Origin: Flavobacterium psychrophilum
Lineage (GTDB): Bacteria > Bacteroidota > Bacteroidia > Flavobacteriales > Flavobacteriaceae
Direction of reading: 5' to 3'
Assembly (NCBI GenBank): GCA_945860385.1
Contig: CAMAQD010000005.1
Span: 62,001 to 126,000 of the forward strand
DNA: 64,000 nt
Translations under genes and position numbers: made by a program
Part shown: positions 8,984-17,226 of the stretch, piece after piece
Layout of the letters: each line of letters opens with the position of its first letter
Position numbering within the stretch: the first letter of the stretch is position 1
Notes under the pieces: generated by a model
What the model saw: the letters and a program-made list of their open reading frames with translations, nothing else
Told to the model about the DNA's origin: nothing
The model's database searches: none

Positions 8984-8991
8984 TATTTTTG
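8984..8991 (+). promoter_or_regulatory. Putative -7 box TATTTTTG of the second acyltransferase
   Basis: A TAnnTTTG match 16 bases before the ATG at 9008 suggests that the second acyltransferase copy has its own promoter rather than only read-through from the first. Confidence 0.45.
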
Positions 8992-9007
8992 CCAAAAAAG
9001 TCACATA

Positions 9008-9742
9008 ATGCAAAAAATTATATCTTACCCAATATCCTTTATTGCTATTTTGTTATTCTTATTAACAATAGTTGTTTTTCACCCAATTCAGTGGGTATGC
9101 TTCAATGTATTTGGCTACCAAGCCCACAAAAAAAGTGTAGATTATCTGAATTTTTTCTTGCTGAGAATCGGACACGTTTTGTTTAATAATTTTAAAATTG
9201 TAGGAAGAGAAAGCATTCCAACTGGCGTTCCCATTATTTTTGTGGCCAATCATCAAGGAATGTATGATATTATTGGAATGATTTGGTTTTTGAGGAAATT
9301 TCATCCAAAATTTGTGAGCAAAGTCGAATTAGGGAAAGGAATTCCAAGCGTTTCTTATAATTTAAGACACGGAGGTTCTGTGCTTATTGATAGAAAAGAC
9401 CCTAAACAAGCCATTCCTGTTATTAAAGGGTTGTCTGAATATATCGAAAAATACAAACGTTCTGCAGTAATTTTTCCAGAAGGAACTCGAAGTAAGACAG
9501 GAAAAACAAAAGAATTTGCACAAAGCGGATTGAAAATATTGTGTAAATATGCACCATCTGCTTATGTTGTGCCTATTTCTATCAATAATTCGTGGAAATT
9601 TTTTAGATTTGGCGCTTTTCCTTATGGTTTAGGAAATCATATCACTTTTACTATTCATGAAGCAATATCAGTAAAAGAGTATGACTTTGCTGAAATAATG
9701 GAAAAAACAGAAAATGCAATCGTTCAAGGTATAAAACTTTAA
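9008..9742 (+). CDS. 1-acyl-sn-glycerol-3-phosphate acyltransferase (PlsC-like), copy 2
   Basis: This is a 244-residue paralog of the preceding gene, aligning along its whole length with more than half of the residues identical by eye. The HX4D motif is NHQGMYD, the FPEGTRSKTG motif is intact, and long stretches such as GLKILCKYAPSAY are identical between copies. The most variable part is the N-terminal membrane segment and the loop before residue 60, which suggests divergence in membrane placement or acceptor preference. A -7 box precedes it. It is followed by an acyl-ACP desaturase gene, so the three genes may together tune acyl composition. Both copies look intact, and which one is the main PlsC cannot be decided here. 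Confidence 0.9.
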   Translation: MQKIISYPISFIAILLFLLTIVVFHPIQWVCFNVFGYQAHKKSVDYLNFFLLRIGHVLFNNFKIVGRESIPTGVPIIFVANHQGMYDIIGMIWFLRKFHPKFVSKVELGKGIPSVSYNLRHGGSVLIDRKDPKQAIPVIKGLSEYIEKYKRSAVIFPEGTRSKTGKTKEFAQSGLKILCKYAPSAYVVPISINNSWKFFRFGAFPYGLGNHITFTIHEAISVKEYDFAEIMEKTENAIVQGIKL

Positions 9743-9750
9743 AATTGTGC

Positions 9751-9758
9751 TAACTTTG
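9751..9758 (+). promoter_or_regulatory. Putative -7 box TAACTTTG of the desaturase
   Basis: A TAnnTTTG match lies 9 bases after the stop of the second acyltransferase and 46 bases before the desaturase ATG at 9805. Confidence 0.45.
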
Positions 9759-9804
9759 TATCTTCTTGGAATAAATTCAAAAATTAATAAATCCATAAAA
9801 CTAG

Positions 9805-10791
9805 ATGTCAATTAAAAATATACGATTGGAAGTGATGCAACTTCTAGAAAAAAAAGTCAGTTCCTATGTTGACCAGTATCTAATTCCTGTTGAAAAAATT
9901 TGGCAACCATCCGATTTTTTACCGAACTCAGAAAGTGATACTTTTTTGGAAGAAGTAAAAGAATTGAGAGAAATCTCCAAAGATTTACCTTATGATTTTT
10001 GGGTTGCAATGGTAGGTGATATGATTACCGAAGAAGCTTTGCCAACCTACGAAAACTGGTTAATGGAAGTGGAAGGCGTCGATAATCTGGAAAGAAACGG
10101 TTGGGCCCAATGGGTTCGCCAATGGACAGGTGAAGAAAATCGTCACGGTGATTTGTTGAACAAATACCTTTATTTATCGGGTCGTGTGAATATGCGTGAA
10201 ATCGAAATGACAACGCAACATTTGATCAACGACGGTTTTGATATTGGAACCGGAAGAGATCCTTATAAAAACTTTGTTTACACCAGTTTTCAGGAATTGG
10301 CAACTTATGTTTCTCACAACCGAGTGTCGCAATTGGCCAAAAGTTATGGAGACACTAAATTAGCTAAAATGTGTAAAATGGTTGCTGGCGACGAAATGCG
10401 TCATCACTTGGCTTACAGCGAATTTGTAAACCAAATTTTCAAAATTGATCCAAGCGAAATGATGCTTGCTTTTCAATATATGATGAAAGCCAAAATCGTG
10501 ATGCCAGCGCATTTCTTGAGAGAATCTGGACAAAAAATAAGTTCTGCTTTCGAACATTTCTCAGATTCTGCGCAGCGAATTGGGGTTTATACTGCCAACG
10601 ATTATGTAGATATTATGCAAAAGCTAATCGATAAATGGGAAATTGATAAAATTGGAAGTTTGACTGACGAAGCCGAAAAAGCTAGAGATTATTTGATGAA
10701 ATTACCAGCTAGAATGGCTAGAATTTCAGAAAGATTGGTCATTCCACAAGAGTCATTTCAATTCAAATGGGTAGAACCGGCGAGATTGTAG
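9805..10791 (+). CDS. Acyl-ACP desaturase (soluble, ferritin-like di-iron)
   Basis: This is a 328-residue soluble desaturase that should introduce a cis double bond into acyl-ACP using O2 and ferredoxin-type electrons. The two di-iron ligand motifs of the family are present: EENRH at residues 110-114 and DEMRH at 196-200, with further carboxylates such as the EE at 76-77. Its length fits the plant-type stearoyl-ACP desaturase family, which occurs in Bacteroidota. The neighbours upstream are two acyltransferases, so membrane fluidity adjustment, for example in the cold, is a reasonable inferred role. A strong rho-independent terminator follows at 10919-10957. Confidence 0.93.
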   Translation: MSIKNIRLEVMQLLEKKVSSYVDQYLIPVEKIWQPSDFLPNSESDTFLEEVKELREISKDLPYDFWVAMVGDMITEEALPTYENWLMEVEGVDNLERNGWAQWVRQWTGEENRHGDLLNKYLYLSGRVNMREIEMTTQHLINDGFDIGTGRDPYKNFVYTSFQELATYVSHNRVSQLAKSYGDTKLAKMCKMVAGDEMRHHLAYSEFVNQIFKIDPSEMMLAFQYMMKAKIVMPAHFLRESGQKISSAFEHFSDSAQRIGVYTANDYVDIMQKLIDKWEIDKIGSLTDEAEKARDYLMKLPARMARISERLVIPQESFQFKWVEPARL

Positions 10792-10860
10792 ATTGTAGAA
10801 TTTAGATTTCAGATTGGCTGAAATGAAAAGCTAATTTGAAATTAATAATTTTTGATTTTT

Positions 10861-10896
10861 TGCCATTGAAATTGCCATTGAAATTGCCATTGAAAT
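10861..10896. repeat. Three perfect 12-bp tandem repeats
   Basis: The unit TGCCATTGAAAT occurs three times head to tail, with a partial extension into the flank. It lies in the 182-base gap after the desaturase gene and before its terminator. It is too short and has no spacers, so it is not CRISPR. Confidence 0.9.
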
Positions 10897-10918
10897 TGAT
10901 TTTTTTAAATACTAAATT

Positions 10919-10957
10919 GCTGATTTTTGAATTTAAATTTTAAAATCAGCTTTTTTT
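10919..10957 (+). terminator. Rho-independent terminator after the desaturase
   Basis: A 9-bp perfect stem (GCTGATTTT at 10919-10927 with AAAATCAGC at 10942-10950) is followed by a run of T. The loop of 14 bases is long. It separates the desaturase from the HD hydrolase gene. Confidence 0.75.
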
Positions 10958-10973
10958 ATAAAACCTTTCTAAT

Positions 10974-11627
10974 ATGAATTATTCGGAAATAATCAACAAA
11001 ACAATACTTTTTGTTAAGACCAAGCTTGAAAATGCCGAAGGCGGACACGATTGGTTTCACATTGAACGAGTGTATAAAAACGCCTTGTTAATCGCCGATG
11101 GTGAAGTTTGCGATGCAAATGTTGTAAAATTAGGAGCTTTGCTTCACGATATTGCTGATAGTAAATTCCACGATGGAAACGAAATGCTTGGACCAAGAGT
11201 GGCTCGAGAATTTTTAACTTCCAATGATGTTGATGAAGCCACAATTCAGCACGTGATTAACATTATAGAAAACGTCTCTTTTAAGGGAGGAAATACAGAA
11301 AAACTATTCTCTTCTATCGAATTGGATATCGTTCAAGATGCAGACCGATTGGACGCTATTGGCGCTATTGGAATTGCCAGAGCGTTCAATTATGGAGGTT
11401 TTAAAAACAGACCCTTGTACAACCCAAATATTGCTCCAAAACTTCATATGAGCAAGGAAGAGTATAAAAACAGTCAAGCACCAACCTTGAATCATTTCTA
11501 TGAAAAATTATTGCTTTTGAAAGACAAAATGAATACGGAAACAGGTCAACAAATTGCCAAAGAAAGACATAGTTATATGGAAGGATTCCTTTCGCAGTTT
11601 TATGCAGAATGGGATGGGGAAAAATAG
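10974..11627 (+). CDS. HD-domain metal-dependent phosphohydrolase
   Basis: This 217-residue protein belongs to the small stand-alone HD hydrolases (YedJ-like). The metal ligands are visible: His in GHDWFHIERVY (about residue 24-28), the HD pair in LLHDIADSKFHDG (about 61-62) and a later Asp in VQDADRLDAIGAIG (about 123-129). Such enzymes hydrolyse phosphomonoesters or nucleotides; the substrate is unknown. It starts right after a terminator, so it is transcribed independently. The strongly conserved DADRLDAIGA segment makes the subfamily assignment firm. Confidence 0.9.
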   Translation: MNYSEIINKTILFVKTKLENAEGGHDWFHIERVYKNALLIADGEVCDANVVKLGALLHDIADSKFHDGNEMLGPRVAREFLTSNDVDEATIQHVINIIENVSFKGGNTEKLFSSIELDIVQDADRLDAIGAIGIARAFNYGGFKNRPLYNPNIAPKLHMSKEEYKNSQAPTLNHFYEKLLLLKDKMNTETGQQIAKERHSYMEGFLSQFYAEWDGEK

Positions 11628-11709
11628 TATTCAGTGGTCAGTTATTGAGTGTTCAACAGCAGTTTGAAACTTAGTATTGACTACCGAAAATTGCTTACTG
11701 CAAACTTTT

Positions 11710-12108
11710 TTAAATTCCTTTTTCTTTCATTTCCAAAATTACATCCGAAGCATTCTTGAAAGTAGGTGCTTGTTCTATAATGCTTCCCACCCTTTTTTTA
11801 TTGAGTTTAAATGTAATGTCATTTTCTGTCGTGAATAATAATGCCGTCAAAAACGGATTGTTCATATACGGTGCCAATACAAAAAAAGCTTCTTCCAGCG
11901 AATGGAAACTTTCTATTTCTTCAGTTTTGTAACGTGCCGTAACCGAAAGGCTAAACACATCATTTTCCAATAAAACAGGACGAACATAAATGTTTTTCAA
12001 TTCGGTGTCGCCAATGGTTTTTGCCAAAGTTAATTTGGCGTAAGTTTTATTTTCGATGCTTTCTTTTACTTTTTCCCAAAATTGGGCAAATACAGGCTGG
12101 AAGGACAT
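11710..12108 (-). CDS. Conserved protein of unknown function (132 aa)
   Basis: I do not recognise a named family with certainty. The protein has no signal peptide or membrane helix and is a mixed alpha/beta sequence. Its first two thirds (FWEKVKESIENKTYAKLTLAK, then LKNIYVRPV and VTARYKTEE) remind me of the N-terminal domain found in front of some bacterial SAM-dependent methyltransferases, but no methyltransferase domain follows here, so it would be a stand-alone version. A minus-strand -7 box TAATTTTG lies at 12157-12150. The gap to the neighbouring crotonase gene is 88 bases, so it may be its own unit. Confidence 0.7.
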   Translation of the reverse strand: MSFQPVFAQFWEKVKESIENKTYAKLTLAKTIGDTELKNIYVRPVLLENDVFSLSVTARYKTEEIESFHSLEEAFFVLAPYMNNPFLTALLFTTENDITFKLNKKRVGSIIEQAPTFKNASDVILEMKEKGI

Positions 12109-12196
12109 AGTTTGATTTTTTTGATATATTGTTTTCGGAAATGAATTTTCAAAATTACAATTTTTTACATTCTCAACTGTAACTGATTAATTCCTT

Positions 12197-12979
12197 TTAT
12201 TGTCCCTTAAACTCCGCTTTTCGTTTCTCTAAAAACGCCGTTGTTCCTTCTTTAAAATCATCAGTGGCAAAACAATCTCCAAAATTTTTGATTTCGACAT
12301 CAAATCCATTTACACCTGAAATGAAGTTGGCGTTCACAGCTTCGATGGCTTTAGAAATAGCGACAGGAGAATTTTTCATAATCCTCGTGGCAATAGTCAT
12401 ATAAGCCGAAAATAAATCTTCTTGCGGCACAACGTGATTCACTAATCCGTAGATTTTTGCTGTGTCAGCATCAATCATTCCAGCGGTTAAAATCATTTCC
12501 ATTGCGCGACCTTTGCCAACCAATTGAGACAAACGTTGCGTTCCGCCATAACCAGGAATCACGCCAAGCGAAGTTTCCGGCAATCCCATTTTGGCATTTT
12601 CGGAAGCGATTCTGAAATGACAGGCCATAGCCAATTCTAGTCCGCCACCAAGAGCAAAACCATTGACTGCTGCAATCACAGGAGTTTTCATATTTTCGAT
12701 AAAATCAAATAAAAGTTGTTGTCCTTTAGCGGCTAGTTGTGCGCCTTCTTCCGCCGAAAAATGAGCAAATTCGGCAATATCCGCTCCAGCAACAAAAGCT
12801 TTTTCTCCACTTCCGGTGACAATAATCACACGAACTTCTGGATTTTCATCAATCATTTTAAGGGTTTCGTGAAGCTCTTGAATCGTAGCTTTGTTTAGTG
12901 CATTTAATTTTTCGGGACGATTGATATAAAGTGTAGCAATGCCTTTTTCGTGTTCCAAGATGATGTTTTGAAGTGCCAT
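12197..12979 (-). CDS. Enoyl-CoA hydratase/isomerase (crotonase family)
   Basis: This 260-residue protein is a cytoplasmic crotonase-fold enzyme that acts on acyl-CoA thioesters. The first oxyanion-hole segment (AFVAGADIAEF, about 60-72), the second (FALGGGLELAMACH, about 105-118) and the catalytic Glu pair region (GLPETSLGVIPGYGGTQRL, about 132-150) are all present. The pattern with both glutamates matches hydratases such as short-chain enoyl-CoA or 3-hydroxybutyryl-CoA dehydratases. It lies 11 bases downstream of the histidine kinase gene, hence probably co-transcribed with it, though a functional link is not evident. Confidence 0.93.
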   Translation of the reverse strand: MALQNIILEHEKGIATLYINRPEKLNALNKATIQELHETLKMIDENPEVRVIIVTGSGEKAFVAGADIAEFAHFSAEEGAQLAAKGQQLLFDFIENMKTPVIAAVNGFALGGGLELAMACHFRIASENAKMGLPETSLGVIPGYGGTQRLSQLVGKGRAMEMILTAGMIDADTAKIYGLVNHVVPQEDLFSAYMTIATRIMKNSPVAISKAIEAVNANFISGVNGFDVEIKNFGDCFATDDFKEGTTAFLEKRKAEFKGQ

Positions 12980-12990
12980 AATTCAGTTTT

Positions 12991-14463
12991 TTATGTATTG
13001 ATTATTGGAAGCGAAACGGTAAATGTTGTTCCTTTTCCTATTTGTGATTCGAGTGTAATTGTTCCTTTATAATTTTCGATAATATTTTTGATTATACCAA
13101 GACCTAAGCCCATTCCGCTGGATTTTGTGGTAAATTTAGGTTCAAAAATCCGATTGAAATCTTCCTTTGCAATTCCCAATCCGTTGTCGGCAACCGTGAT
13201 AATAACATTGTTCAATACCTTTTTGACATTGACACAAACGGCTTTATTTTGCTGATTTTCCGGAAAGGCTTGAATAGCGTTTTTGACTAAATTGGTAATA
13301 ATTCGAATGAGTTGTGTTCGGTCAATTTTCGAAATAATGACTGCTTCTTCGGCTTTAAAATGAACGTATTCCTCGTTGAAAATATCCATTGTCAGTTCGA
13401 TGACATCCACCACATTCAAGGTTTCATTTTGTTGTGCTGGCATCGAAGCAAAGTTCGAAAATGCCGAAGCCACGGAACTCATCGTATCAATTTGTTGAAT
13501 CAAGGTTTCAGAATAATCGTTGATTTTTTGTTTTAGATTGGGATCGTTTGGGTCAAATTTTCGCTGAAAGCTTTGCACCGTCAATCGCATTGGCGTGAGG
13601 GGATTTTTGATTTCGTGAGCCACTTGTTTTGCCATTTCTTGCCAGGCTTCTTCTCGTTCGCTTTGGGCTAATTTCAAAGCGCTTTCTTCGAGTTCGTCCA
13701 CCATTGCATTATACGCATTAATCAAAAGATTGATTTCTTTGCTGCTCGCTTCGAGGACAATTTTTTCGTTTTTTTGGTTCAAACTGGTTTCGCTCAATTT
13801 GTCCGAAATGGTTTTCAATGATTTTGTAATGTAGGAAGACAGAAAATAAGCTACCCCAAAAGCCACCAAAAGCATAAAGCTATACACTTGTGCCAATCCA
13901 ATTAAGAAATTTTGAAGTTCGGTTTGGTAATAACTATCATCTTCTACATAAGGTAAATTAAGGATTCCCAGCGGTTTAAACTTATCGTCTTTTATTAAAC
14001 TATAGGAAGAACGATTCTTTTTTCCGTCGATGTTTTTGATGTCGACATAGCGTTTTTCTATTGAGGATTGAACCAGTTTTAGAATGTATTTTGGAATGGG
14101 AGGAGCAGCAGCATCGATAGAAAATCTCGATTTTGAAGATTTTAATAAATGACCATCCAAGTCGTAGATGTTAATTTCAAGATTATGAATGTCTGATAAT
14201 TCGTGAATTTTGTCTTTAAAAATCAGCGCTAAATTGCTTGATGTAAGCGGATAAGTGGTATTAGTAAGCACATAATTGATGTTTTCTTTTATGGCATCTT
14301 CTTTATACTCTAGTCGCTCTTGATGGTACTGTTTTGCTTTGTTTTTGAATTGAAAGATGGAAATTGAAGCCAAGACTATTGATGCTACAATAATCAATAC
14401 TATCATCGAAAGGAAAATCCTGATTCGCAACGAAAGCATTGATATCTTGAAGTTTTTGAACAT
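12991..14463 (-). CDS. Membrane sensor histidine kinase (NtrY-like), no adjacent response regulator
   Basis: This 490-residue protein has two transmembrane helices (about 13-35 and 182-205) that bracket an extracytoplasmic sensor region, a HAMP-like linker (about 205-255), a HisKA domain with the phospho-acceptor in QVAHEIKNPLTPMRL (His near residue 283) and a HATPase domain with the N box LVKNAIQAFPEN, DNGLGI and GMGLGLGI. The KNPLTP wording of the H box is typical of NtrY-type kinases. No response regulator is encoded within this window. It starts 3 bases after hemJ, so it is likely transcribed with the left heme arm; a heme or redox-related signal is only a guess. Confidence 0.92.
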   Translation of the reverse strand: MFKNFKISMLSLRIRIFLSMIVLIIVASIVLASISIFQFKNKAKQYHQERLEYKEDAIKENINYVLTNTTYPLTSSNLALIFKDKIHELSDIHNLEINIYDLDGHLLKSSKSRFSIDAAAPPIPKYILKLVQSSIEKRYVDIKNIDGKKNRSSYSLIKDDKFKPLGILNLPYVEDDSYYQTELQNFLIGLAQVYSFMLLVAFGVAYFLSSYITKSLKTISDKLSETSLNQKNEKIVLEASSKEINLLINAYNAMVDELEESALKLAQSEREEAWQEMAKQVAHEIKNPLTPMRLTVQSFQRKFDPNDPNLKQKINDYSETLIQQIDTMSSVASAFSNFASMPAQQNETLNVVDVIELTMDIFNEEYVHFKAEEAVIISKIDRTQLIRIITNLVKNAIQAFPENQQNKAVCVNVKKVLNNVIITVADNGLGIAKEDFNRIFEPKFTTKSSGMGLGLGIIKNIIENYKGTITLESQIGKGTTFTVSLPIINT

Positions 14464-14466
14464 CTT

Positions 14467-15021
14467 TTAGGAGTTGTTTTTCTCTCGTATTCGTTTGTAA
14501 AATTTAAAGCCCAACATAATCAAAATCGAAAACAACATAATTCCGATTACGCCATAAATCCAGTTTACGGCACTTTTCAGAATGACCAAAAACACAACTG
14601 CAAATAGGATAATTGTAGCACCTTCGTTCCACAACCGCATATAATTTGTGGTATATTTTACTTCGTCATTTTGCAATTCTTTGAATATTCTTTGGCATTT
14701 ATAATGGTACAAATACAGCGCAAAAACGAAGCCAAGTTTCACATGCATCCAAGGCATTTGCAACCAAGCTTTACCTAAATCGGTAAAAAACAACATCCAA
14801 AACGCAAAAAGACTAGCCAAAACCGCTGACGGCCAAGTGATAATGAACCACAAACGATAGGTCATTATTTTGTATTGTTTTTGCAAAATTTCTTTTTCCG
14901 GCGAAGGTTTGTCGTTGGCTTCAATTTGGTATACAAACAAGCGAACAATATAAAAAAGTCCGGCAAACCAGGTGATAACAAAGATGAGGTGAAGGGATTT
15001 TAGGTAGTTGTAGAGTTCCAT
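14467..15021 (-). CDS. hemJ: HemJ-type protoporphyrinogen IX oxidase (CopD family)
   Basis: This 184-residue protein has four to five predicted transmembrane helices. The features I use for HemJ are the N-terminal helix with LKSLHLIFVITWFAGLFY (His at residue 11), a mid helix opening with PWMHVKLGF, and the late helix RLWNEGATIILF. HemJ oxidises protoporphyrinogen IX to protoporphyrin IX in the membrane, the step immediately before ferrochelatase, and its gene lies directly downstream of hemH. No hemG or hemY occurs in the window, which supports the assignment. The gap to hemH (74 bases) contains degenerate repeats of the GTTTAGAGTTTA type. Confidence 0.88.
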   Translation of the reverse strand: MELYNYLKSLHLIFVITWFAGLFYIVRLFVYQIEANDKPSPEKEILQKQYKIMTYRLWFIITWPSAVLASLFAFWMLFFTDLGKAWLQMPWMHVKLGFVFALYLYHYKCQRIFKELQNDEVKYTTNYMRLWNEGATIILFAVVFLVILKSAVNWIYGVIGIMLFSILIMLGFKFYKRIREKNNS

Positions 15022-15095
15022 TTTTTTTGTATAAAGTTTAGAGTTTAGGGTTCAAGTTCGTTAGACAACTTTAAACCTTAAACTTTTAAACATTT

Positions 15096-16109
15096 TTATT
15101 TAGCCCAATCATTTATCCAATTCCCTACTGTTTTACACCAAGCATCATCGTCATTCAAACAAGGAATCGCCATAAAATTTTCACCTCCGTTTTCTTTGAA
15201 TTGGTGGTTCGCTTCCATTGCAATTTCTTCCAATGTTTCTAAACAATCCGAAACAAAAGCCGGCGTAACTACTGCCAAATTCTTAATACCTTTTTCGGGC
15301 ATTTTGTTCACTTCAACATCGGTGTAAGGAGTAAGCCATTTGTCTCCAGCCAATCTGGATTGAAAAGTTTGACTGTATTTTCCTTCCGGAATTCCTAATA
15401 GCTTCACTACTTGTTTTGTAGTTTCGTAACATTGGTGACGGTAGCAAAATTCGTGCGCTGGCGAAGGTGTGTTACAACAAGAACCATCAATTTTGCAGTG
15501 TGATTTGGTAATGTCCGTTTTGCGAATGTGTCGTTCAGGGATTCCGTGATAAGAGAACAATAAATGATCGTAATCAAAACCATTCAAATGCGATTGAATT
15601 TTATCAGCAAGGTTTTTTAAATAGTCAGGTTTGTTGTAAAAAGCGGGAACAATCGTGAATTTCATTTCCGGAAAATACTTTTTTCTGTGTTCCTCGGCCA
15701 ATTCTAAAATGGTCGTTGTCGAAGCCATTGCGTGTTGTGGATACAACGGAAAAAGCATCACTTCGTTGACACCTTTATCGTGTAATTCTTGTAATCCTTT
15801 GAGAATAGACATTTTTCCATAACGCATTGCAAGTGAAACGGGAATTGAAGTTTCTGCCAATACTTTTTTGTGCATTCTTTGCGAAATTACAACCAATGGC
15901 GAACCTTCTTCCCACCAAATTTTGGCGTAAGCCGCCGCTGATTTTTTAGGTCTTGTTTGAAGAATTATGCCGCGAACTAACAAAGCGCGTAATAAATACG
16001 GAACGTCAATCACGTATTTGTCCATTAAAAATTCGTCTAAATACGGTTTTACGTCTTTTGCGGTTGGACTTTCTGGTGAACCAAGGTTGACTAATAGTAC
16101 TCCTTTCAT
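15096..16109 (-). CDS. hemH: Ferrochelatase with Cys-rich insertion
   Basis: Ferrochelatase inserts Fe2+ into protoporphyrin IX to make protoheme. The 337-residue protein has the N-terminal LVNLGSPESP, the active-site SYHGIPERH (His188) and the C-terminal segment with LETLEEI. A short insertion after residue 200 carries five cysteines (205, 211, 212, 222 and 227), spaced C-x5-CC-x9-C-x4-C. Several ferrochelatases bind a [2Fe-2S] cluster through cysteines, though at other positions, so a cluster here is an inference. The gene lies 46 bases after the AraC regulator and in the same orientation, so it is probably co-transcribed and controlled together with it. Confidence 0.96.
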   Translation of the reverse strand: MKGVLLVNLGSPESPTAKDVKPYLDEFLMDKYVIDVPYLLRALLVRGIILQTRPKKSAAAYAKIWWEEGSPLVVISQRMHKKVLAETSIPVSLAMRYGKMSILKGLQELHDKGVNEVMLFPLYPQHAMASTTTILELAEEHRKKYFPEMKFTIVPAFYNKPDYLKNLADKIQSHLNGFDYDHLLFSYHGIPERHIRKTDITKSHCKIDGSCCNTPSPAHEFCYRHQCYETTKQVVKLLGIPEGKYSQTFQSRLAGDKWLTPYTDVEVNKMPEKGIKNLAVVTPAFVSDCLETLEEIAMEANHQFKENGGENFMAIPCLNDDDAWCKTVGNWINDWAK

Positions 16110-16155
16110 ATTTTATTTTATTTTGATATTTTTTCTCTGTACTGAGAATTTAGAT

Positions 16156-17028
16156 TTACATATTCGGATTAATAGCCATCAAATATTTCTTTGGAGTAGT
16201 GCCAAATTTCTTTTTGAAAGCGGCAATAAAATGACTTCCTGTGCTGTAGCCAATTTTCAAACCTACTTCATTGACATTATAAGAACCGCTGTCTAATAAT
16301 TTTCGAGCCGAATCCATTTTATAATCGAAAAGGAAACCATAAACAGTGTCGCCATAAATTTGTTTGAAACCCATTTTTAGTTTTTTTAAAGTGAGTCCCA
16401 CTTGGTCGGCTAATTCCTGTAAACTTGGTGGTTCTGCGATATTAACAAGAATGAGTTCTTTGGCCTTTTTTATTTTTAATACATTTTCTTCATCAATCAA
16501 AAACGGACATTGCTCAGCATTTGGATCCTCGGTTCGATTGAAATAGAGACTTAATAATTCGTATCCTTTACCTTTATAATACAAGTTTTTTATCGATGGA
16601 TGCAAATTGTAATGAAACAATTGGGTCAAAACAATGGCCATCGAAGGACTGATGTCACCTTCCTTATAATATTTTTTGTCCTTATTGTCCTCACTCAAAA
16701 AAGTGATGTAATTGGCTTCGGAAGAAAATAAATTATGAAATTTTTGAATGGAAATAATAACCGAAATCACCCAGGAATTGGGAGCAATTTCTAGGTTCAA
16801 AGGAAGTTCTTTTTGTGGATTGTAAAGCAATAAAGACTTCTCTTCTTTTAAATCTAAAGCATAGCTTCCTTGATTAAAAAGAAATTTGGCTTTGCCCTTT
16901 AGACCAAAGTGAAATTGTATCAAGCCGCTTTTGACTTCGCGTTGTGTACAATACACTTCGTCACTGTCATTTTGAAAACGGAGTAGGGTAAAGTCATCTT
17001 CAATTGTTATAATATCCTGTGAACTCAT
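16156..17028 (-). CDS. AraC-family transcriptional regulator (PchR-like)
   Basis: This 290-residue protein has an N-terminal effector domain and a C-terminal double helix-turn-helix of AraC type (about 185-285). The linker and first helix, LQELADQVGLTLKKLKMGFKQ, followed by GDTVYGFLFDYKMDSARKLL, are close to the pattern of PchR-type regulators, which in other bacteria respond to siderophores and iron. It is encoded between, and divergent from, hemA, and heads the hemH-hemJ arm. I infer that it regulates heme synthesis in response to iron or a porphyrin; the effector is unknown. A palindrome GATAATTATC lies 25 bases in front of its start. Confidence 0.88.
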   Translation of the reverse strand: MSSQDIITIEDDFTLLRFQNDSDEVYCTQREVKSGLIQFHFGLKGKAKFLFNQGSYALDLKEEKSLLLYNPQKELPLNLEIAPNSWVISVIISIQKFHNLFSSEANYITFLSEDNKDKKYYKEGDISPSMAIVLTQLFHYNLHPSIKNLYYKGKGYELLSLYFNRTEDPNAEQCPFLIDEENVLKIKKAKELILVNIAEPPSLQELADQVGLTLKKLKMGFKQIYGDTVYGFLFDYKMDSARKLLDSGSYNVNEVGLKIGYSTGSHFIAAFKKKFGTTPKKYLMAINPNM

Positions 17029-17052
17029 TGCGACATTTTTTTTAATTAATAT

Positions 17053-17062
17053 GATAATTATC
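17053..17062. promoter_or_regulatory. Palindrome GATAATTATC between the AraC regulator and hemA
   Basis: A perfect 10-bp palindrome lies 25 bases before the AraC start, in a gap of 224 bases. It resembles half of a Fur-type box and could be an operator, but such AT-rich palindromes occur by chance in this base composition. Confidence 0.35.
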
Positions 17063-17118
17063 AGGTAATTGTTAATAAATTAAATTTACTTTTGTTTTAT
17101 AAAAGCCTGATTTCATTA

Positions 17119-17126
17119 CAAAAATA
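17119..17126 (-). promoter_or_regulatory. Putative -7 box of the AraC regulator (TATTTTTG on minus strand)
   Basis: A TAnnTTTG match on the minus strand lies 90 bases before the regulator's ATG. The palindrome at 17053-17062 would fall in the leader of this transcript. Confidence 0.35.
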
Positions 17127-17194
17127 GTGTTTTAAAATTAATTTTCAGACTTATAAACAAAAATCATTTGGCGACACAAATAGTACTTTAAGCG

Positions 17195-17226
17195 TTGTTT
17201 TAATAAAGAAGCTAACTATAACTTTG
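17195..17226 (+). promoter_or_regulatory. hemA: Putative hemA promoter (TTG, 21 bases, TAACTTTG)
   Basis: A TTG at 17195-17197 and a TAnnTTTG box at 17219-17226 are separated by 21 bases, inside the usual Bacteroidota range. The box ends at the G of an in-frame GTG, so the true hemA start is the ATG at 17253. Confidence 0.6.

Noticed and set aside
10861..10896. Short direct repeats that might suggest CRISPR
   Set aside because: The units are 12 bases with no spacers and no Cas genes are in the window.
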